This document shows, in pieces, positions 35,107 through 44,770 of a stretch of DNA of 64,000 nucleotides. How positions within the stretch are numbered: position 1 is the first letter of the stretch; each line of letters opens with the position of its first letter. Both the position numbers and the translations under genes were made by a program. Below the pieces are notes generated by a model that worked only from the letters and a program-made list of their open reading frames with translations, was not told the origin of the DNA and made no database searches. This stretch comes from Fodinibius sp036381435 (lineage in GTDB: Bacteria > Bacteroidota > Rhodothermia > Balneolales > Balneolaceae), in NCBI GenBank assembly GCA_036381435.1, contig DASVCW010000042.1:1-64000 (forward strand). Reading direction: 5' to 3'.

Positions 35107-38100
35107 ATGAAAAAACCACAAGTCAAGCCGTTTTATAGAGCAGTACTTTCTGTTCTGATCGGCATATACATATCATTCAGCCCACAAGCATCGTCGGCGA
35201 TGGGCCAGAAAGGATATACCGCCCCGACTATAAATGACAGTTTGAATAATTTCTATTATTCAGCTTTTGCTTACTCGGGCAGGGTATCAGAATTAAACAG
35301 AATCATATCAGTTAATGCCGAAAATAAACCGCTTAACAAGGTGCTCGAAGCAGTAGCATTAAAAGCAGGTTTAGGCATCGTTTATAATGCGGGACTTAGT
35401 TCATTGAAAAACCCGGTAACCCTTCATCGTGATAAAATCAAGGTGTTAAATGCCCTCGAAATTTTACTCAAGGGTACAGGCTATGAGCCTTCATTGACAA
35501 GGATGAAGGAGTTAGTGTTTGAGAAAAAATACCCTGTTGAATTAGCATCAAAAGTTATTCAACATGAAATTTCGGGACGGGTAACCGACTCAGAAACAGG
35601 AAATCCCATGCCCGGGGTTAATGTATTTGTTAAAAATACCACTATCGGTACTTCAACCGATCGGAACGGAGATTATTCACTAACCGTACCTTCCGATGCC
35701 GATACACTTATTTTCTCCTTTATCGGTTATGCCCAAAAACATGTTCCTATCAGTGAAGCAACCACTGTTTTAAATGTGGAATTGGTTCAACAGGCGCAGG
35801 CTTTTGATGAAGTTGTGGTAACGGCACTTGGTATATCACGTGATGAACGTTCCATAGGTTATGCCACTCAAGAGGTTGAAGGTGAAGACCTGACCTTTTC
35901 CAAAGAACAAAATGTGATTGGCGCTTTGGCAGGAAAAATTGCCGGCGTTCAGGTGACCGGTTCATCCGGTGCGAGTATGGGTGGTACAAGTAAAATTAAA
36001 ATTCGTGGGGTTAATTCTATAAGCGGAGAAGGAAGTCCGTTAATTGTGGTTGATGGTACTCCTATTTCTAATAACAACTTTGCCGGTCGGGCCGGGGCAG
36101 ATTATGGAAACCTCGCCCAGGATATCAACCCTAATTCTATAAAATCTGTGAACGTTCTGAAAGGCCCGGCTGCTTCGGCTTTATACGGTATTCGTGGCCA
36201 ATATGGCGTAATCATGATTACCACCAAAGACGGTTCGGGAGTTGATGATTTTACGGTTCAGATAAATTCAAGTTTCTCTGTTCAAAAGGCAGGAAATTTT
36301 ATGGAGTATCAAAACTTATACGGTGGCGGTTATACTCAGGAATGGCAAACTCTGCCTAACGGACAAAAATATGTAGAGGCAAATGCAGATGAAAGCTGGG
36401 GACCAAGAATGGATGGCACCCTTGTTCGGGAATATTTCAGCTTTTATCCCCAGGATCCTATGTATGGAAAGTTGACTCCGTTTGACCCTCATCCAAATAA
36501 CGTTCGGAATTTTTATGACCTCGGTTATACTTCTAACCAGGGAATAACCATAGCGGGAGGCGGTGAAAACAGCAACTTCCGTTTAAGTTTTAATGATACT
36601 AAGATTACGGGTGTTTACCCGAATTCCTGGTTGAAAAGGAACAATTTGGGTGTCAGTGCAGATGTGGATGTCAATGATCGCTGGAATTTTTCCACGAACA
36701 TGAGTTATGCTACCAACAGTGCTGTTCGGCCTACACAAGGTTCGGAGTTCGGATCGAGATATTTCAGGCAGTGGTTTCAGCGCCAAATTGATATGGAGCG
36801 TTTAAAGGACTACAGATATGATGACGGTACGGTGATGCACTGGAATATTGAAAATTACAGAAGCGGGGGTGTGCCGGATGTAAATTACTGGTCAAACCCT
36901 TATTTCTTAGCCCATGAATATACCAGCCAAGATAGCCGGGATCGTGTTTTCGGTAATATCGGCGTGGTGTTTGATGCTATGCCCGGCTTATCCATCAAAG
37001 GATTTATTCGCGGAGATATGTATATCCAGAACATCGAAAGTAAAAGGGCTTTCGGTGGTGATTTAACTCCTCGTTATACTGTGGGTAAGTACCAGAATAC
37101 AGCAATGAATTATGAACTTTCTGCTCACTATACTAAACGATGGGCTGATTTTTCATTAGATGCTACGGCGGGTACCAATCTTTATCATCGAAAATATAGT
37201 TCGATGTACCAGGAAACAGTAGGTGGACTCACAACACCCGGATTTTTTAATATTGATGCTTCGGTAGACCGTCCTGAAAATGAATCCTACTTACTTAGAA
37301 AGAAAATACTGAGTGCTTATGGATTGGTTTCTTTAGGCTATAGAGATACTTACTATCTTGATTTGAGCATCCGGAATGATAAATCATCCACCTTGCCCAA
37401 AGATAACAATTCTTACTGGTATCCTTCTGTATCAGGTAGTTTTGTATTTAGTGAATTAGTTGAATGGGAACCATTGTCATTCGGTAAATTTAGGTTAAGT
37501 TATGCCAAAGCAGGTTCCGACTTGGATCCCTATCAGACATCCCTCATTTATAGTACGAGTATGGTATATAATGGAATAAATACTTTATCACTGCCTGATC
37601 AGATAAATAATCCCGATATAAAACCCTCTTTTTCAACATCATACGAAGTTGGGGTTGATTTAAATTTCTGGGGAAGACTGGGAGTTCATTTCACCTATTA
37701 TCAGCAAAAGAACAAGAACCAGATTATTCCTTTGAATATATCAGGAGCCAGCGGTTATAGTTCTGCTATTATTAATGCCGGTCTCATTGAAAATCAAGGT
37801 ATAGAATTTAGTCTGTCGGCAACGCCGGTTCAAAAACGAGACTTTTCCTGGAATACCTTGTTTAATGTGAGCCGAAACCAAAATATGGTGGTAGAGCTTC
37901 ACCCTGATATTGATGTATATACTCATTATTCAACGGTTTATTCGGGCACACCAAGTTATTTAAACTCTTATGAAGGGCAAGCATTCGGAACTCTTGTCAG
38001 TGTCGGTTACCAGCGTGATCCGGAAACCGGTAAGATATTATTAGATGATAACGGTATGCCCTTATATACTGATGCTACTCAAAAATTTGGTACTGTTCTG

Positions 38101-38664
38101 CCTGATTTTACCGGTGGTTTCCAGAATACCTTTTATTATAAGAACTTCAGTTTGGCGGCAATGATTAATTTCCAAATCGGAGGTCAGTTCTTTAGTCGTT
38201 CTTTAATGCTTGCTGCTAAAACAGGTCTGGCTCCTGTTACCGCCGCTATCAATGATAAAGGTAATAATGTTCGCGAGCCTGTTTCTGAAGGCGGAGGAGT
38301 AAGAGTTGATGGGATATCAGCTTCAACCGGACAACCCGTCACCGCTTATGTCGATGCTGAAAGTTATTATAACAATATTTTAGGCGATGATATTTACGAA
38401 GAATGGGTAGTTGATGCTACTTATATCAAACTGAGCGAGGTGAAATTGGGCTACACTTTTGATAGCAGCGTTTTAGAATCTTTGCCTGTCAAAGCAGTAG
38501 GAGTGGCTTTATTTGCCAATAATCCATTGATGATCTGGCAAAAAGCACCCTCAGGATTGGATCCTTCGCAACTGTCATCCGGCGGCCAGGCTATCAGTTG
38601 GTACGAAGCAGGACAATTGAACACAGTTCGTTCTTACGGACTGAACATAAACATAACTTTTTAA
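35107..38664 (+). CDS. SusC/RagA family TonB-linked outer membrane protein with STN signalling domain
   Basis: The protein has 1185 aa; AGCGAGGA upstream is a good ribosome site. After a signal peptide (about 1-32) comes an STN domain (about 60-135, NRIISVNAENKPLNKVLEAVALKAGLGI), which contacts the FecR protein. A carboxypeptidase-regulatory-like domain follows (about 150-235, GRVTDSETGNPMPGVNVFVKN), then the plug (VVVTALGISRDERSIGYA; VTGSSGASMGGTSKIKIRGVNS; VLKGPAASALYG) and the barrel up to the C-terminal SYGLNINITF. It forms the energised pore of a SusCD nutrient importer together with the SusD encoded next. The STN domain shows that this is the transporter sensed by the sigma/FecR pair. 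The substrate cannot be read from the sequence; neighbouring peptidases suggest peptides. Confidence 0.95.
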   Translation: MKKPQVKPFYRAVLSVLIGIYISFSPQASSAMGQKGYTAPTINDSLNNFYYSAFAYSGRVSELNRIISVNAENKPLNKVLEAVALKAGLGIVYNAGLSSLKNPVTLHRDKIKVLNALEILLKGTGYEPSLTRMKELVFEKKYPVELASKVIQHEISGRVTDSETGNPMPGVNVFVKNTTIGTSTDRNGDYSLTVPSDADTLIFSFIGYAQKHVPISEATTVLNVELVQQAQAFDEVVVTALGISRDERSIGYATQEVEGEDLTFSKEQNVIGALAGKIAGVQVTGSSGASMGGTSKIKIRGVNSISGEGSPLIVVDGTPISNNNFAGRAGADYGNLAQDINPNSIKSVNVLKGPAASALYGIRGQYGVIMITTKDGSGVDDFTVQINSSFSVQKAGNFMEYQNLYGGGYTQEWQTLPNGQKYVEANADESWGPRMDGTLVREYFSFYPQDPMYGKLTPFDPHPNNVRNFYDLGYTSNQGITIAGGGENSNFRLSFNDTKITGVYPNSWLKRNNLGVSADVDVNDRWNFSTNMSYATNSAVRPTQGSEFGSRYFRQWFQRQIDMERLKDYRYDDGTVMHWNIENYRSGGVPDVNYWSNPYFLAHEYTSQDSRDRVFGNIGVVFDAMPGLSIKGFIRGDMYIQNIESKRAFGGDLTPRYTVGKYQNTAMNYELSAHYTKRWADFSLDATAGTNLYHRKYSSMYQETVGGLTTPGFFNIDASVDRPENESYLLRKKILSAYGLVSLGYRDTYYLDLSIRNDKSSTLPKDNNSYWYPSVSGSFVFSELVEWEPLSFGKFRLSYAKAGSDLDPYQTSLIYSTSMVYNGINTLSLPDQINNPDIKPSFSTSYEVGVDLNFWGRLGVHFTYYQQKNKNQIIPLNISGASGYSSAIINAGLIENQGIEFSLSATPVQKRDFSWNTLFNVSRNQNMVVELHPDIDVYTHYSTVYSGTPSYLNSYEGQAFGTLVSVGYQRDPETGKILLDDNGMPLYTDATQKFGTVLPDFTGGFQNTFYYKNFSLAAMINFQIGGQFFSRSLMLAAKTGLAPVTAAINDKGNNVREPVSEGGGVRVDGISASTGQPVTAYVDAESYYNNILGDDIYEEWVVDATYIKLSEVKLGYTFDSSVLESLPVKAVGVALFANNPLMIWQKAPSGLDPSQLSSGGQAISWYEAGQLNTVRSYGLNINITF

Positions 38665-38674
38665 CTCATTGATC

Positions 38675-40102
38675 ATGAAGAAATTACTTATACCAATTGT
38701 AGCAGCGTTTTTTCTTTACAGCTGCGATATAGCCAGTTTTGATGACAATTTAAATCAAAACCCTAATTTTCCGAGTGAATTCTCAGCTCCTCAGCTTATG
38801 GCAAATGCCATGCTCTCTCTCCCGGAGCTGAGTTCATCACCTCAAGGGGAATATATGGCGCAATACTTGTCAAAAACCGATTATGTGGATAATTCACTCT
38901 ATCCTGCGGGTGGCACCAGCTTTTACTGGTTGTATGAAGAGCCATTGATAAACCTGCAAAAGGTTATTGATAATTCTGAAAAGGCCAATGAAGTAGCCGT
39001 ATCCAAAATCCTGAAAGCCTATTATTTCTGGCATATTACCGATCGGTGGGGTCCGGTACCATTTTCTGAAGCCCTGCAGGGTACAGAAGATTTCACCCCT
39101 GCTTATGATAAGCAGGCAGCTATTTATGAGAGTCTTTTCGCGATGCTGGAAGAGGCAAACCAGATGATAGAAGCCGGAGAAGGTTTGGAAAATGATATCA
39201 TGTACGACGGGGATATGCAGAAGTGGGTAAGATTCAGCAATACCTTGCGTTTGCTGATGGCCCTTCGTCTGTCTGAAGTAGATGCGGCTAAAGCAGAAGC
39301 GGAATTTAACCAAGCCCTTGATGCCGGCATAATGGAATCGAACGAAGATAATTTTGTCTTCCAGCATTTTGCTAATGCCAATAATCAAAACTTCTGGTAT
39401 GGACGCATTATAGAAGATGGTGTTCGATGGTGGGCTGTAAGCGAAGGGATGATGCAGCTGATGAAACCGGTAAATGATCCGAGGCTGTCCGTATATGCCG
39501 ATACTACAGTAGCAGATAGCGTAGACGTAAATCCTGACCCGGATGCAGCACAGTATGAACCTATAGATACTTATGTTGGTTTGCCGTTTGGTACAACCGG
39601 TGACATCGTTCTTAATCAATACTCTTTGCTAGGTAAAGATATTCATGCCCAGGATGCTCCTGTTTACCTGGTAACCTACGCGCAAGTCCTGTTTGCAAGA
39701 GCGGAAGCTGCTGTGCGGGGATGGACGACGGAAAATGCTGAGACACTGTATAATGAAGCAGTTACTGCTTCTATCGAACAGTGGACGGGTGACACTGCGG
39801 GAACAACGGCCTTCTTAGGGCAGGCTGGTGTTGAATATAACCCTGCCAGCCAAGCCGAAGCTGTTGAACAAATTGCCACTCAACGTTATGTGCACCTGTT
39901 CATGAATGGTTATGAAGCTTGGGCAGAATACAGAAGAACAGGTTACCCTGATATTATGGCGAATCCCCTTGGCAGGGAGGTTCCTTTAAGGCAAAGCTAC
40001 CCTGCTGATGAGGAATTAAATAATACAGAGAATTATAATGAAGCTGTTGGTTGGCTCGAAAATGGAAATACTTTGTATAGTCCTCTTTGGTGGGATAAGT
40101 AA
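38675..40102 (+). CDS. SusD/RagB family nutrient-binding outer membrane lipoprotein
   Basis: The protein has 475 aa from ATG 38675, ten bases after the susC stop; a TTG two codons earlier is less likely. The N-terminus MKKLLIPIVAAFFLYSCD has a lipobox ending at about Cys17. TPR-like helices of the SusD fold follow, with the family stretch ILKAYYFWHITDRWGPVPFSEALQG, then YNEAVTASIEQW and IATQRYVHLFMNGYEAWAEYRRTGYPDI near the C-terminus. It is the surface lid that captures substrate for the SusC pore. A strong terminator at 40228 closes this operon. Confidence 0.95.
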   Translation: MKKLLIPIVAAFFLYSCDIASFDDNLNQNPNFPSEFSAPQLMANAMLSLPELSSSPQGEYMAQYLSKTDYVDNSLYPAGGTSFYWLYEEPLINLQKVIDNSEKANEVAVSKILKAYYFWHITDRWGPVPFSEALQGTEDFTPAYDKQAAIYESLFAMLEEANQMIEAGEGLENDIMYDGDMQKWVRFSNTLRLLMALRLSEVDAAKAEAEFNQALDAGIMESNEDNFVFQHFANANNQNFWYGRIIEDGVRWWAVSEGMMQLMKPVNDPRLSVYADTTVADSVDVNPDPDAAQYEPIDTYVGLPFGTTGDIVLNQYSLLGKDIHAQDAPVYLVTYAQVLFARAEAAVRGWTTENAETLYNEAVTASIEQWTGDTAGTTAFLGQAGVEYNPASQAEAVEQIATQRYVHLFMNGYEAWAEYRRTGYPDIMANPLGREVPLRQSYPADEELNNTENYNEAVGWLENGNTLYSPLWWDK

Positions 40103-40227
40103 ACCATGAGTTTTGACCTGACCGTCTACCGGTAGGTTTCCGGTTTCTGTCAGTGTCTTTACAAACAACGCTGTCAGGTCCGTCGGTTGGTGGACGCTTG
40201 CAGGTTGTTTTTAAGTTGCTAATTAGG

Positions 40228-40260
40228 AAGCCGTTGCCATCATCAGGCAACGGCTTTTTT
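40228..40260 (+). terminator. Rho-independent terminator after the first SusCD pair
   Basis: AAGCCGTTGCC (40228-40238) pairs perfectly with GGCAACGGCTT (40246-40256) around a 7-base loop, with a T run to 40260. A weaker pairing, gacctgac with gtcaggtc (40115-40180), lies between it and the susD stop. Confidence 0.9.
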
Positions 40261-40374
40261 ATTTGAATAGACTAGCGCTTAATCTAAACGGAGTAAGATT
40301 TACGTTAGGATTCTTTCGATAGAAATGGTAAATAAAGGAATTAAAAAATAATTTTTAACTATTAAACATCTAAT

Positions 40375-41406
40375 ATGAGGCTAAAACTTTTTCCCCTGAT
40401 TGCAATCATCCTGTTAAGCATTTCTCCCGCGCTTGCCCAAGAACACCTGAATTCGCTAAAGGGGAAAATAATTTGTATTGATCCCGGCCATGGAGGAACT
40501 GCCGGTATAGATTCATATCGCGTAGGTCCGACCGGAGAACGTGAGGAATGGGTGAATCTGCGGGTAGGGTTAGCATTGAAACAGCTTTTAGAAAAAAAGG
40601 GAGCGGAGGTAATAATGACCAGGGAACGGGATGTCAGAGTACCTCTTTCAGAACGTGTAGGGATTGCTGTTGAACATCAGGCTGATATCTTTGTTTCTAT
40701 TCATCACAACGCCACCGCAGATTCTACCGTCAATTTCCCCATTGTTTATTTTCATGGAAATGCTTCTGAAAATCAAGCGGGGGTTGAACTCGGAAAACTA
40801 TTGATTGAAAGCCTTTCAAAAGCGCTTTATAATAATCAAAATCCTGCCAGTCTTGTTTCTGATCATGTTATTTTTCCCGGCTCTGGCACAGCAGTGTTGC
40901 GCGGTACCTATGGAATACCGGGCGTTTTAGCAGAAGCATCATTTTTTACCAACCCGGGTGAAGAAAAGAGGTTAAAAGATCCTGATTATAATCGCCGTGA
41001 AGCCAGGGCGTACTTGACGGCGCTTCAGTTATTCTTTTCAAAAGAAGAACGGCATTCCATTTATGATAAAAACTCCAAAGTTCAGGTTAAACCCTTTCAG
41101 GTATTGCAAGAGGAAGAGCGAATGAAACCGATTGCGCGAAAATGGAAGTCAAACTTCTTTGAAGGATACCAGTTATATCAAAAGGGGGATTCGCTTTCTC
41201 TGCAAAAGGCTTTAGAATATTTCACACAGTCAGCACGCAGTTTTCCGGATTCCTGGTTGGCGCGGCAAGCTCACGATTACAGAGCTAAAATATTAGGACA
41301 AGTTGGAAAGAAAGATCATCAACAGGAAGCAAGCAAACGGGTAGAGGAGTTTTATATTCCTCTGCCGCGAAATGACAAATATTTAGAGGCACTTTTCCAA
41401 CAGTAG
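40375..41406 (+). CDS. N-acetylmuramoyl-L-alanine amidase (Amidase_3) with C-terminal extension
   Basis: The protein has 343 aa. A signal peptide (about 1-21, IAIILLSISPALA) exports it to the periplasm or beyond. The zinc amidase domain (about 30-225) shows the ligands His39 (DPGHGG), Glu57 or Glu58 before NLRVGLAL and His110 (SIHHN), and the catalytic Glu187 (LAEASFFTNP). The enzyme cuts the bond between muramic acid and the L-Ala of the stem peptide, releasing peptides from peptidoglycan. The C-terminal 110 residues are helical, with a TPR-like piece (GYQLYQKGDSLSLQKALEYFTQSARSFPDSWLARQA); no regulatory insert of the AmiA/AmiC type is obvious. It lies between two SusCD pairs, so it may feed the importer rather than act in cell division; that is inference. 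Confidence 0.9.
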   Translation: MRLKLFPLIAIILLSISPALAQEHLNSLKGKIICIDPGHGGTAGIDSYRVGPTGEREEWVNLRVGLALKQLLEKKGAEVIMTRERDVRVPLSERVGIAVEHQADIFVSIHHNATADSTVNFPIVYFHGNASENQAGVELGKLLIESLSKALYNNQNPASLVSDHVIFPGSGTAVLRGTYGIPGVLAEASFFTNPGEEKRLKDPDYNRREARAYLTALQLFFSKEERHSIYDKNSKVQVKPFQVLQEEERMKPIARKWKSNFFEGYQLYQKGDSLSLQKALEYFTQSARSFPDSWLARQAHDYRAKILGQVGKKDHQQEASKRVEEFYIPLPRNDKYLEALFQQ

Positions 41407-41624
41407 CTAAAAAGCGTTTCCATTAGAGAGTGGAAAGGCAAAACGGTTTTTAGCAACATTAAGTATAGTTTATTTTATTACTTGTTTAATTAAAAAATTT
41501 ATCATTAATTTTTAATAGATAAAGTAAATTAAGCGTGCGAGGGGTGTTGGTTCAAAAGAAAAGATAGTAACGGGATGCTTTTCAAGACCTTTCGATCTAT
41601 GCTGCTAACCTAATAGGCCTAATT

Positions 41625-44600
41625 ATGACTAAATTAATACGAGGTACAGTTGGACTTATAGCGCTACTTTTTATGACTGCTATAAATCTACAAGCGCAAC
41701 AAAGAACTATAACGGGAATGGTGACTGATGCTGAATCGGGAAATACCTTACCCGGAGTGAATGTATTTGTAAGAGGTACCACGGTCGGAACCTCAACTGA
41801 CGCAAATGGAAGGTATGAACTAACTGTTCCTGCAGATGCAGATACTCTTACCTTCACATTTATTGGATTTGAGCAGCATCATGAACTCATTAATAATCGA
41901 ACAGTTATTGATGTTGCCTTGCAGCCATCAGTCGAGACTTTTGGTGAAGTGGTTGTTACTGCGCTGGGGATAGAACAACAGCAACGTTCACTTGGTTATG
42001 CGGTTGAAAAGATAGACAGTGAAGAACTTACTGCCGCCGGTGATCAAAATATTGTAAGCGCTATACAAGGCCGTGTGGCCGGTGTTCAGGTCACTAATAC
42101 CGGTGGCGCTCCGGGAAGTAGTTCACGAATTATAATCAGGGGATATAGTTCTTTAGATCCTGGCGCAAATAATCAGCCTCTTTTTGTTGTTGATGGCATC
42201 CCGATCAGTAATACTACAATCGCTTCCGACGATACTCCACGGAGCTTAAGTAACCGCGCCATTGATATCAATCCCAATGATATAGCATCGGTAAGCGTTT
42301 TAAAGGGAGCCGCAGCAGCAGCTTTATATGGCGTTCGCGCTGCCAATGGAGCCATTATTATAACTACGAAGAAAGGGCAAGCGGGTGATGTCGCCATTAA
42401 TTTCAAAAACTCTGTGGGATTCGACCGGGTAAACAGCTATCCCAATTTTCAGCGGGTGTATGGTCAGGGGTTTAGTGGCGTGCATGATCCGAACAGCTTT
42501 TGGCCGAACTGGGGTCCCAAAATTAGTGAGGTACGAGCAAACATCAATCCCGATTGGCGCTATTATGAAATTTGGCGTGATGCCTTCCAAACAGGGGTTA
42601 AGATTGACAACTCTGTTAGCGTATCCGGCGGTAGTCAATTGGCTACTTACTATGGATCAGTATCGAATTTAATGCACGAAGGGGTAATTCCGTTTAGTGA
42701 TTTCAATCGCACTACCGTACGCTTCACCGGAGCAATTCACCCGAGCGACAATCTATCCATTTCGTCTTCTGTAAACTTTATCAATTCCGGGGGAAATCGC
42801 GTACCGGCTGATCGCTTTATGGAACGCCTTATGTATTGGGCGCCAAATAAAGATGTAACCGATTATATGAAAGATAACGGTACCATGAAGGGATATTATA
42901 ATGACGGAGGGTCAGGAACGAACCCTATTTATGACGCTCGCTTTTCTACTTACGAAGACAACGTGAATCGTGTAATAGGTTATACGAATTTAAACTATAA
43001 TTTTACCGATTGGTTAAGTGCCTCTTACCGTTTTGGTATCGATTATTATAGTGACCAACGTACGAATATTACACCCGGGCCGAGTGGAATAGCCGGCGAA
43101 AATGCATTGAGCTCTACCGGTTTTATTCGTGAATATCGTATTAACAGCCGTGATATTACATCCACCATCAACCTGATGATTCAACAAGATATCACCGAAA
43201 AATTATCAGCTGAGTTATTACTGGGAAATGACATTTTTGACCGGAATTTTAACCAGGTAAATGCTTTTGGAAATGATTTTGTAACTCCTAACTTTTATAA
43301 TTTAAGTAACGTAAGGGATATTTCAACCAGTCAATATTTATCTAAACGACGTTTGGTTGGAGTATATGGAGATTTAATGCTGAATTATGGTGATTTCCTG
43401 TATTTAGATATTACGGCGCGTAATGATTGGTCCTCAACCCTGCCTGAAGAAAATCGTTCCTTCTTTTATCCGTCGGCAAGTCTTGGATTCGTATTCAGTG
43501 ATATCGTTGATCTGCCTGAATTCTTTTCATTCGGGAAATTCCGGGCTTCTTATGCGCAGGTTGGTAAAGATGCTGAGCCTTATTCAACGGGAATCACATT
43601 TACCGCTCCTGCTCAATATCCTTTGAACGGGCAAGTAGGGTACACTCGTAACCAGACAATTGGCAGCCCCAATCTACTGCCGGAGATCACTACTTCTGTT
43701 GAGCTGGGTACAAACCTACGGTTCTTAGAAGGCAGAATTGGGTTTGATTTTACCTGGTACAAAGCGAATAGCGCCGATCAAATTCTTACTGTTCCTATTT
43801 CTAATGCCACAGGCGGTACCCGACTGATAACGAATGCCGGTGAAATAGAAAACCGCGGTATCGAGCTACAGTTAAATCTTACACCGGTTCAAACCGCTGA
43901 CTTTCTATGGGACATGAGCCTGAATTACAGCCGAAACCGGAGTGAGGTACTTTCCATTCGGGAAGGTCTTGAAACCATTTTCCTGGGTTCTCAATTCGGT
44001 TATTCAACCGGAGATGCTTCGATGTATCTGGTCAAAGGAGAGCCTTTTGGCAATATCTACGGCAGCAGTTATGCGCGGTACTATCCCGAGGGAGAAGCAC
44101 CTGAAGATCCTTTATACGTCGATAAAGATGCTCCTATTCTGATTGGTCCGGATGGGTTTCCGGTCGTAAATACAGACCAGCTGGTTCTTGGTAACGCCTT
44201 GCCCGACTGGATTGGCGGTATTTATAATCAACTGTCATACAAAAATGTAACGCTCTCCTTTTTGATTAATATACAATGGGGAATGGATGTATATAGCCAA
44301 TATGATAACTTCTTTACTGCATTCGGTATTACTGAAATCACTTTAGACAGGAATGAATTCAGAGTGTTTGAAGGAGTGACAGCTGATGGACAACCTAACA
44401 CCCAAAGAGTGTGGTTAGGACAGGGAGTAGGCCCCGATGGTGTTGATTACGGAGCCGGATTTTATCGTAATACTTATCGCGGAGTTACCGAAAATTTTGT
44501 GAAAGATGCATCCTTCATTAAACTGCGTAATATTAAATTTGCCTACAGTTTACCGGCAAGTATTCTTCAGAAAATTCCTTTCAGAAATGTGACCGCATCC

Positions 44601-44753
44601 GTGTCGGCTACTAATCTGATACTTTACACGCCATTTGACGGGTTTGATCCCGAATCGAGAAGTGGTCCCGCGGGCAGTAATGCTATTGGGTTTACAGGAC
44701 TTGATCACCCGGGTGTGGCCAGTCTTATCTTCTCACTGGATTTTTCTCTATAA
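41625..44753 (+). CDS. SusC/RagA family TonB-linked outer membrane protein (no STN domain)
   Basis: The protein has 1042 aa. The signal peptide (about 1-24) is followed directly by the carboxypeptidase-regulatory-like domain (MVTDAESGNTLPGVNVFVRG, about 30-110), the plug (VVVTALGIEQQQRSLGYA; VTNTGGAPGSSSRIIIRG; VLKGAAAAALYGVRA) and the barrel. The regulatory-like domain is close to that of the first SusC (GVNVFVxxTTxGTSTDxNGxYxLTVPxDADTLxFxFIGF), so the two arose from a common copy. It lacks the STN domain and so should not signal to the FecR protein. Expression must be set otherwise, possibly by the same sigma factor. It pairs with the SusD encoded 17 bp downstream. The upstream gap (41407-41624) is AT-rich and likely holds its promoter. 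Confidence 0.95.
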   Translation: MTKLIRGTVGLIALLFMTAINLQAQQRTITGMVTDAESGNTLPGVNVFVRGTTVGTSTDANGRYELTVPADADTLTFTFIGFEQHHELINNRTVIDVALQPSVETFGEVVVTALGIEQQQRSLGYAVEKIDSEELTAAGDQNIVSAIQGRVAGVQVTNTGGAPGSSSRIIIRGYSSLDPGANNQPLFVVDGIPISNTTIASDDTPRSLSNRAIDINPNDIASVSVLKGAAAAALYGVRAANGAIIITTKKGQAGDVAINFKNSVGFDRVNSYPNFQRVYGQGFSGVHDPNSFWPNWGPKISEVRANINPDWRYYEIWRDAFQTGVKIDNSVSVSGGSQLATYYGSVSNLMHEGVIPFSDFNRTTVRFTGAIHPSDNLSISSSVNFINSGGNRVPADRFMERLMYWAPNKDVTDYMKDNGTMKGYYNDGGSGTNPIYDARFSTYEDNVNRVIGYTNLNYNFTDWLSASYRFGIDYYSDQRTNITPGPSGIAGENALSSTGFIREYRINSRDITSTINLMIQQDITEKLSAELLLGNDIFDRNFNQVNAFGNDFVTPNFYNLSNVRDISTSQYLSKRRLVGVYGDLMLNYGDFLYLDITARNDWSSTLPEENRSFFYPSASLGFVFSDIVDLPEFFSFGKFRASYAQVGKDAEPYSTGITFTAPAQYPLNGQVGYTRNQTIGSPNLLPEITTSVELGTNLRFLEGRIGFDFTWYKANSADQILTVPISNATGGTRLITNAGEIENRGIELQLNLTPVQTADFLWDMSLNYSRNRSEVLSIREGLETIFLGSQFGYSTGDASMYLVKGEPFGNIYGSSYARYYPEGEAPEDPLYVDKDAPILIGPDGFPVVNTDQLVLGNALPDWIGGIYNQLSYKNVTLSFLINIQWGMDVYSQYDNFFTAFGITEITLDRNEFRVFEGVTADGQPNTQRVWLGQGVGPDGVDYGAGFYRNTYRGVTENFVKDASFIKLRNIKFAYSLPASILQKIPFRNVTASVSATNLILYTPFDGFDPESRSGPAGSNAIGFTGLDHPGVASLIFSLDFSL

Positions 44754-44770
44754 TTTAAAAAGATAGAATC

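Noticed and set aside
38894..39619. 241-codon reverse frame inside susD
   Set aside because: It is opposite a complete SusD gene; no signal or domain is visible.
41407..41624. Bacteroidetes-type promoter (TTTG / TAnnTTTG) upstream of the second SusC, and similar attempts elsewhere
   Set aside because: Only loose matches were found by eye in AT-rich DNA; none was convincing enough to annotate.
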